A stretch of DNA of 64,000 nucleotides, taken from positions 992,001 through 1,056,000 of the forward strand of contig NW_026114224.1 of assembly GCF_018139145.2 (NCBI RefSeq), in the 5' to 3' direction. The position numbers were made by a program, and so were the translations under genes. Positions within the stretch are counted from its first letter, which is position 1; each line of letters opens with the position of its first letter. A model generated the notes under the pieces. The model had not been told where the DNA came from. It saw only the letters and a list, made by a program, of their open reading frames with translations, and ran no database searches. Shown piece after piece: positions 59,450 to 64,000 of the stretch. Source of the DNA: Gymnogyps californianus (taxonomy: Eukaryota > Chordata > Aves > Accipitriformes > Cathartidae).

Positions 59450-60093
59450 AATTCAGACTATGTGCCTTCAGGATCCAGAGAGTCCTGGAAACGCAGTGGA
59501 GGAGACATGTCCTCTCAGTATGCTTTGATCAAGAGCACAAGGGGACTCCCAGAAGACAAGTCTGGAGATTCAGTATGCAGTTGTTCCCGTTAGATTTGTC
59601 AGGAAAGATGTCCACAGTATTGGACTTGAGGTTTGAACTCTTCCCTTCTCTCTCAGCTGCCTTTGAGCTAACCTTGCAATTCTGATGTTCCTCCTATAGA
59701 TCGGATTCTTTCTGTGCTTTGAAGAATTGGCTGGAAGCCTGAAGAGAAATCTCTCTGTGGATCGGTTTGTTTTGCAGAGCTGATGCCCTTTTCTTCCCTC
59801 TGCTGAAGGTCTTCCAGGAGAACCTACGAGGAAGCCCTTGGAAAGCAGACACGGTGATTAACCCTGAGAAGAGTTCAGGCCCTGCTTCTCTCTGCTTCCA
59901 CTAAGAGGTGTCCCTGTGAAGAGAAGGACCTCGGGGATTTCTGGAGGCCAGATCAGGGCTCTGACCTCAGTCCCCATCTCCTCTTGGGTGGTCCACACAC
60001 CTGTCTGAATGGACAGGGGAACGGGGCCAACACCTTAACAGCTCAGTGGACATGGGGGGTTTGCTTAACGCTTCATCGAACACGTACAATGTT

Positions 60094-60484
60094 AATAAAA
60101 CCACAGTTTAACGTGGTAGATTTAAGCATGATTTTACTTCTGTTGTTTGCTTAGAGGAATGTGCCGCTTAGGTGGAAGTCAGTTCAAACTGTATGAGGAG
60201 ATGGGAACTGCACTGAAGAACATGCAGCAGCTTTTTAGGAACTGTTGTTTTAGGAGGAAAAAAGAAAAGGAAAGAAAACAGAACATTGCTAGCAAATGGG
60301 TATAGCCATATATGTAATTGCCATTAACGAATGGCCTTGATAATTAGATGTTGTATTTTCTGCAATGCCTGTGTTAACTTTTATCTCAAATGGTGTGTAG
60401 TAATTTTAAGATGGCTTTATCTTAGTGATAAGGTGCTGCTTGTATGTTTCATGAAGTATCTTTTCTCACAGAATGTCGAATAAA
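60094..60484 (+). terminator. Polyadenylation signals of copy D
   Basis: AATAAA at 60094-60099 and again at 60479-60484 follow the third tail exon, giving 3' UTRs of about 0.65 and 1.05 kb. Confidence 0.55.
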
Positions 60485-60689
60485 AGTTTGTTTTGTTATT
60501 ACTAAAACGGTGTTCCTGAATGTCATCATGAACTGGCATTGTTTGTCATCTGTTTTTACTGCTTATGTTCTTTCTGTAGGTAAAATCTATGGCTCTGTAT
60601 TCTAACCCTGCTGTAGGCAAAGACGCATTGTTGGTGTCTCTCTTGAGCAAACGGACGACTTTGATGACAATCCTGCTTCCTGACTGCCC

Positions 60690-60850
60690 TTCTTCATGGG
60701 GAAAAACCCCAAACCCAGCCCCTTTCTCATCTTGTTCTCACAGGGCCATTCTTGCATTGCTGTGGAGTCTACAATCTGTCCACATCCTTCTTAACTTTTG
60801 ATTCTCAAAACTGACCACAATATTCTTGTTGGATTTTAAAGTACTCGGGG
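60690..60850 (-). mobile_element. Possible diverged CR1 fragment
   Basis: 'ctgtccacatccttcttaac' followed by 'tctcaaaactgaccacaatattc' resembles the complement of a CR1 RT-region stretch. It is weak and diverged. Confidence 0.3.
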
Positions 60851-61539
60851 TAATAACTCCCTGTCTTCATAGCTCTTGCTCCTCCTACTGTGTTCAGGAA
60901 GGAAATGTGTATTTTTTTGAAGGGGATCACCTGCTAGCTCACATTCAGGCTTATCACAGAAAATATTCTGTCTGAAGGCAAAATTCAGGTTTACCTTCCA
61001 GTCTATGGTGTGAGCTTATGAGTCTTCATGATGGAAGAGCTCTTTAAATTCCTGTTGGGTACTTATAGGAAAAAAATGAAAAAGCTGATTGTGCTGGTGA
61101 TCTCCAAGAATTCAGTGAGGGTAGATTTAGACTGACTGAGAAACATCAGGATCTGATTACAATGAAGGACACTTCTGGAGAGAACCAGTCTTGTAGTGTG
61201 ATGAAAAATTAAGAGCTGATGAGTACGAAGTGCCTGAAAACTGAGTGAGAAAGCTTGGATGGATCGGAGAATGGCTACTAAAATTGCAAATTGGAGGATG
61301 TCACGGCAAAGGAGTTTCCAAAATGGGTTGTGAGCTCATGTTGTCCCAAAAATCAGGATTCTTTCACCCGGTGTGCAAAAAAGCCGATTAACACACAGAG
61401 TCGAGATATTTGTTTATTTCATGTCTGTGCAGAGATGGGTGCTAGCTTTGTGGAGTTACCACCTTGTGGGGCCTTGTGGGGAGTTGTTAGAATGGACTCC
61501 AGAGTGTCGGAGTAGTTTTGATGAAATTAAAAGAAAATG
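60851..61539. other. Nothing recognised between copy D and the plus-strand ERV
   Basis: It may contain further decayed retroviral pol, but no motif was identified. Confidence 0.3.
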
Positions 61540-62257
61540 ATGGAAGCTCTCCTCAAGAAACTACATGAAGAAACTCACATGGGAGCCAATGCTACGATAA
61601 GCGGTGTTGAGAGATACGCTGTAGGGCCAAAAATGCAGACAAATGCAGATATAATAGCAAAGAGATGAAACTTGTGTAAATAATCCCAAAACACAAAGAA
61701 AGCCGCCAGCAGGTGACGTAAAAAGAGGAATAACCCCTAGGGAATACTGGCAAATAGATTTCTCTGAATTACCAAAATGTGGACAACGTAAGTATCTACT
61801 TGTTCTAGTGGATACGTTTTCCGGATGGCCTGAGACTTTCCCTTGTCGCAACAATGGGGCTAGGGAAGTAATTAGGATATTACTAAAGGAAATAACCCCC
61901 CAGATAGCTAGAGTTGGACCATATGTCGTTAAAAGGGTTGGACAACAACGACTTTTGTTTAATCCATCATGGTCCCTCAAACGGGTAGAACTATCAATGC
62001 AGATTAATATCTCTGCAGTTAAACCAGCCTGTTCACCATTCATAAGTACATCCTATACAGGATGGTTAGCGTGGTTACATGGGCGGTCTCTTACCCTTCC
62101 AAATCGAGTAAAAAGAGATGTAACTGGTATCCTAGGGACAGGATTGGGAGTCTTAAACAGCATAGATGCTGAAATACTTGCAAACAAACTCAGTACAGCC
62201 ACACATGATTTAAAAAAAAAATTAGAACATCCATTGCATCCTCCCTGTCAGCTTTAG
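61540..62257 (+). pseudogene. pol: ERV integrase fused in frame to env remnant, plus strand
   Basis: The frame, open from about 61670, carries the integrase core strand with the first catalytic Asp (EYWQIDFSELPKCG) and then LLVLVDTFSGWPETFPC. Soon after LLKEITPQI it changes, without a frame break, to env-like sequence. That includes a basic cleavage-type motif RVKR at about 62106-62117, followed by a Gly-rich hydrophobic stretch (TGILGTGLGVLNSI). It ends at a stop at 62255-62257. The integrase C-terminus and the env surface subunit are deleted. Not functional. Confidence 0.65.
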
Positions 62258-63553
62258 GAACTCATCAATGGCTGTTGTCTGATATATTGCCTCACTGGGA
62301 AAGGGTTAATGAAAAGGACCACCAATAATCATAGATGCACTTGGTATAGCCCAAAATAATATTTCTCTAGCTCTTAGTTGCATCCAAGCTCAACTGTGGG
62401 TGCAATATACGATAGCAGCAATTGTAAGAGAAGGTGAAGATGGCACCTTACCTACTGAAATTCGGAAAATAATCTGGGAAAAGGCAACTGCATTTGAAAG
62501 AGAATTCCAGTCATGGTGGTATCTGGGCAATTTCACTCACAATCCTATCGATAACAAAGCCACGGCCTTTGTTGTAACCATACAGAATGCATCGGTAAAA
62601 ACCATCTACCCGATGGTTGCGTTAGGCTTAAATCACAACGGGACTGTACTTTATCCACTAGAGCACAGAGTATGGGCACAACGAGACAATAACAAATGGC
62701 AGACTGTTGAAGTTGATGCATGTACGGTACGGGAACAACAGGGATTTATTTGCGAAAGTAATACCATCAAAGCTCAAGACATTTGTCTTGACGCTGAGCA
62801 AAATGTTTGTCACTTTGAGATACATCCAAAAGAAATCCCTGGAACTGTACTTATATATTGGGAAAGGATGTGTGTGTATAAGAACTCTATGTAATTTTAT
62901 AGTTGTAGATAATATGACTGTCGGGATAAATAATCACTCAAATACTTGCATTTGTAACTTTACTAACATTAGAGGATGTGATTTCAACTACTCAGCTCCG
63001 GTTACGACTTATCAGCTAATACAATCCAATTATACTTTAGTTAAGGATCTATTGCTTACTTCCATTGGGAGGGATCTCACACTGGTGAAAAAAATTTTTA
63101 CAACATAATGATCTACGCCAGTGGCTGGAACGTGCCTGAGAAGAGGGACAAAGGACTTTAATCACCGTTCACCATGACACAGAAGAGATACATCGTGTTT
63201 TGGACCGGGTGAAGAAAGATGGAGAACATAGGTGGTGGGAAGCCTTCCTTGGATGGTCACCCAAGACAACAGGCATTCTTAGTCTCATGCTACACCCTGT
63301 TGTGATCTTGTTATCGCTAACATGTTTATGTTTCCTGCTTATAATCATACTGTATTTTAAGGTTTGGCACATGATGAAGCAAATTGCTCTAATGCAATCA
63401 CCCAGGGTATGCACGCTCACGACAGAGGGAGATAAATCCCTCAAACTTGAAAACTTCCCTATAAAGGACAGGGAAAAATTCCAGCGAGACATATGTCAAT
63501 GGGAAGGAACCTATGAGCAGTTTTGGAAAATTTTGAAATCTCCCAGAGACTGA
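62258..63553 (+). pseudogene. env: ERV env remnant with membrane anchor, plus strand
   Basis: Env coding continues in pieces: 62400-62894, a frameshifted part 62850-63108, then 63200-63553. It has many N-glycosylation sequons (NFT, NAS, NGT, NMT, NYS, NYT) and scattered Cys (ICESN, DICLD, CICNF). The membrane anchor (VVILLSLTCLCFLLIIILYF) is encoded at about 63300-63359, followed by a ~65-residue tail. Stops and frameshifts make it inactive. The distance from the RVKR site to the anchor is close to 400 codons. I do not recognise the env subtype. Confidence 0.65.
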
Positions 63554-63618
63554 AGTTTCAGAATGAAAATATCTAAGTGAGACTTATTTTAAATAAGAAC
63601 TATTTATCTAAGTCTCAA

Positions 63619-63628
63619 AGGGGGGAAT
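63619..63628 (+). promoter_or_regulatory. Polypurine tract of the plus-strand ERV
   Basis: AGGGGGGAAT directly precedes TGTTGGAG, the start of the 3' LTR. Confidence 0.65.
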
Positions 63629-64000
63629 TGTTGGAGATATGCGAGAAACAAAAACAAAGGATGCTATTTAGTTAACGAGGCGTGACCTTGAGAAGAGAAA
63701 CAAGATGACACCATAAGTAAGTCAGTGGGTAAAGAAATACCAAGATAAGCACAGGGGCAATCAAAGAGCTACTTGAACTGTGAGTGAACTGTCCTAATTC
63801 ACATACTAGAAAACCCACCCTTGGGTAGGGAGAGCCCCCTACCAACAGAAGCCCCTTCCTCACAGAACATGCGCAGTAAAAAAGGAGGACACTGCGACTT
63901 TCAGTGGAGATGAGACTTGCGAGAACCAATAGGAACGAGAGTAACTAAGCAAAACTGTAAAAATACTGATAACTGTTGCTCGAAAGGTATAAAATGCTTT
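63629..64000 (+). mobile_element. 3' LTR of the plus-strand ERV, cut by the window end
   Basis: Starts TGTTGGAGATATGCGAG after the polypurine tract. A TATAAAA box lies at 63989-63995, so only U3 is visible. Confidence 0.65.

Overview
The window looks like bird nuclear DNA, probably from a gene-dense microchromosome. The evidence is CR1 LINE fragments, several avian-type ERV solo LTRs, short introns, GC-rich stretches and an expanded maestro heat-like repeat (MROH) gene. There are two assembly gaps of exactly 500 N (29426-29925 and 52933-53432). No bacterial-type genes, rRNA, tRNA or CRISPR arrays were seen.

Layout. (1) 1-3852 holds the 3' half of a multi-exon type I membrane protein gene (copy A). 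(2) 4483-5642 is an LTR-like insertion with a 6-bp target duplication. (3) 5643-7207 is a truncated, rearranged relative (copy B) that runs into a C/T-only array at 7208-8028. (4) 8029-13703 is a decayed class I ERV on the minus strand, with both LTRs, a primer binding site, a polypurine tract, and remnants of gag, pol and env. (5) 13704-28234 is a repeat province: ERVL-type solo LTRs, CR1 pieces facing each other across a ~65-bp minisatellite, a second ERV gag and LTR, another C/T array interrupted by an LTR, and an ERV pol fragment. (6) 29926-37475 holds copy C, the best copy of the membrane protein family: CpG-rich promoter, signal-peptide exon, ectodomain exons, transmembrane exon and tail. 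(7) 37620-38987 holds a 21-bp repeat array and the 3' end of an unidentified minus-strand gene. (8) 40545-45905 is mostly repeats: CR1, a C/T array and a solo LTR with a perfect 5-bp duplication. (9) 46166-52785 holds a signal-peptide-like exon followed by 11 exons of an MROH gene that breaks off at the second gap. (10) 54748-60484 holds a further transmembrane gene (copy D) with three candidate C-terminal tails, one carrying an ITIM-like motif and one carrying an octapeptide repeat. (11) 61540-64000 holds a plus-strand ERV remnant with an in-frame integrase/env deletion junction, an unusual env, a polypurine tract and the start of its 3' LTR.

The main biology is a local gene family (A, B, C and perhaps D). 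Its members use almost only phase-1 exons, so exons can be lost, skipped or exchanged without breaking the frame. The copies show losses consistent with this: a dead acceptor in A, a missing exon in A, missing exons in B, and a shifted tail acceptor in C. I do not recognise the family, and its function is unknown to me.
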